Shown piece by piece: positions 21,673 through 22,627 of a DNA stretch of 22,627 nt. The position numbers and the translations under genes were made by a program. The DNA comes from an uncultured Collinsella sp. (lineage in GTDB: Bacteria; Actinomycetota; Coriobacteriia; Coriobacteriales; Coriobacteriaceae): assembly GCA_902492755.1 (NCBI GenBank), contig CABUNB010000042.1, forward strand, positions 1-22,627. Reading direction: 5' to 3'. Below the pieces are notes generated by a model, which was not told the DNA's origin, did no database searches, and saw only the letters and a program-made list of their open reading frames with translations. Numbering within the stretch: the first letter of the stretch is position 1; every line of letters begins with the position of its first letter.

Positions 21673-22627
21673 TTAATGCGACATGTGCGACTCGCGGCGA
21701 GCGTACACCAGCGACACCGCGAACCCGACAACGGCAATCACAGCCGCCACGCGCACGGCGGCTGCAAATCCTATCGCCTGGGCAACGTCCGACGCAACGC
21801 CCGCGGCGCCAGCAGCCACCGCAGAACTCGAGAGCAGACCGATAAACAGCGACGGGCCAAACGATGCGGCAATCATGTTCCACGTGTTAAGCAATGCCGT
21901 TCCGTGAGGATGTTCAGCGGCAGGCAGCGTCTCCAAGCCGGCCGTTTGCGAGGGGCTCAGCACCAAACCGACTCCGGCATACACCACAACGGTCAGCGCC
22001 ACGACGACGCCGATGTTCATGCTTGCCGCCGTCATCGAGATGGCAGTCTGCCCCACGGCAATCAGGGCAAAGCCGACCGGCAGCAGGGGCCATGCGCCAC
22101 GGGCGTCCATCACACGTCCGCCCACAATCGAGGTCACGGCGTTGCAGGCAATCGCCGGCAAAATGAGCAAGCCCGCAACAAGTGCGGTCATGCCGTATGC
22201 GCCCTCAAAATAGAGCGGCAACAAAACACTCATCGAGAACGTCGTCATCATCGACACCACCACAAGCAGGCACGCAGGCCAAAAACGAACGCTCGCCATG
22301 GGACGCACGTTAAGCACCGGATGCTCGAGCTTGAGCTGACGGGCCGCAAACAAGCCGAGCAGCACAAGGGCGGCGAAGAGTGTCACGATGCCGGAAATCA
22401 GATTGGTCGAGAACTCGCCTACGGAATTCACAAATGCCGTAATGCTGGCAGCGAGCAAAACAACCGACAGAATATCAAGCGTGGTGTTCGAGCGCTCTCC
22501 GACATTCTGAACAAGCTTTACGCCCGCCGCAGCGACCGCAATGCCGCCCACCAACGGCACTACGAACACCGCTCTCCAGCCAAACAACGTGCACATAAGA
22601 CCGCTGATCACAGGTCCAAACGCCGGC
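21673..22627 (-). CDS. DHA2-type MFS drug/proton antiporter, C-terminal part cut by the window edge
   Basis: About 318 codons of a membrane transporter that enters from beyond the right edge and ends at TAA (21673-21675). The first visible residues, PAFGPVISGLMCTLFGWRAV, correspond to motif C of the 14-helix DHA2 antiporters, where GP-x(3)-G precedes a conserved W-R and a Phe-rich helix. Further hydrophobic helices follow, including LVVVSMMTTFSMSVLLPLYF, and LSPSQTAGLETLPAAEHPHG is the usual cytoplasmic loop before the last helices. Since the frame is open to the edge, the GTG at 22611 is not the real start; about 150 residues should lie outside. Export of drugs or other small amphipathic compounds is the family role; the substrate is unknown. 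Confidence 0.88.
   Translation of the reverse strand, partial: PAFGPVISGLMCTLFGWRAVFVVPLVGGIAVAAAGVKLVQNVGERSNTTLDILSVVLLAASITAFVNSVGEFSTNLISGIVTLFAALVLLGLFAARQLKLEHPVLNVRPMASVRFWPACLLVVVSMMTTFSMSVLLPLYFEGAYGMTALVAGLLILPAIACNAVTSIVGGRVMDARGAWPLLPVGFALIAVGQTAISMTAASMNIGVVVALTVVVYAGVGLVLSPSQTAGLETLPAAEHPHGTALLNTWNMIAASFGPSLFIGLLSSSAVAAGAAGVASDVAQAIGFAAAVRVAAVIAVVGFAVSLVYARRESHMSH

Overview
The window is GC-rich and tightly packed. It looks like a chromosomal segment of an anaerobic gut actinobacterium of the class Coriobacteriia, most likely Collinsella or a close relative. The gene content points that way: a bacterial Elp3, a DUF3516 helicase, a reverse rubrerythrin, an iron alcohol dehydrogenase next to an aldehyde dehydrogenase, and a PdxR-PdxST locus. 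No database search was possible, so the genus is an inference. I see no prophage, CRISPR array, tRNA, rRNA or transposase gene. Both edges cut through genes: a major-facilitator transporter N-terminus at positions 1-110 and a DHA2-type drug/proton antiporter from 21673 to the right edge, both on the minus strand.

Layout. Minus strand 256-3051: elp3 followed without a gap by a spermidine-synthase-fold protein. Minus strand 3155-4773: a membrane-anchored XRE regulator overlapping a DUF4097 membrane protein, probably an envelope-sensing pair. Plus strand 5041-6871: a class I methyltransferase and a TrmB-like tRNA methyltransferase. Plus strand 7181-9862: a Ski2-like helicase, convergent with a minus-strand DUF2130 coiled-coil protein (9942-11699). 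Minus strand 11840-13457: a YdjC/ChbG-type deacetylase, a metallophosphoesterase and a 58-residue unknown protein. Minus strand 13728-16336: an alcohol dehydrogenase and aldehyde dehydrogenase operon, divergent from a plus-strand rubrerythrin (16593-17153). Then pdxR (minus) is divergent from pdxST (plus). Last come a minus-strand protein with a winged-helix-like core and an RGG-repeat tail, and the edge transporter.

How the genes work together. Three themes stand out. (1) tRNA and RNA modification: Elp3 (cm5U34), a Trm9-resembling methyltransferase, TrmB (m7G46) and an RNA-helicase-like protein lie within about 9 kb. (2) Fermentation and redox: two Rex-like palindromes lie between the alcohol dehydrogenase operon and the rubrerythrin gene. 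(3) Vitamin B6: PdxR sits beside its usual targets, with a pair of direct repeats between them.

The least explained material is intergenic. There is a 123-bp element with 21/22-nt inverted ends upstream of the helicase. Two minus-strand terminator hairpins share one conserved loop. A possible multi-branched RNA lies at 13597-13727. A cluster of three long hairpins lies between pdxT and the RGG gene. These are the best candidates for undescribed repeat or RNA families here.
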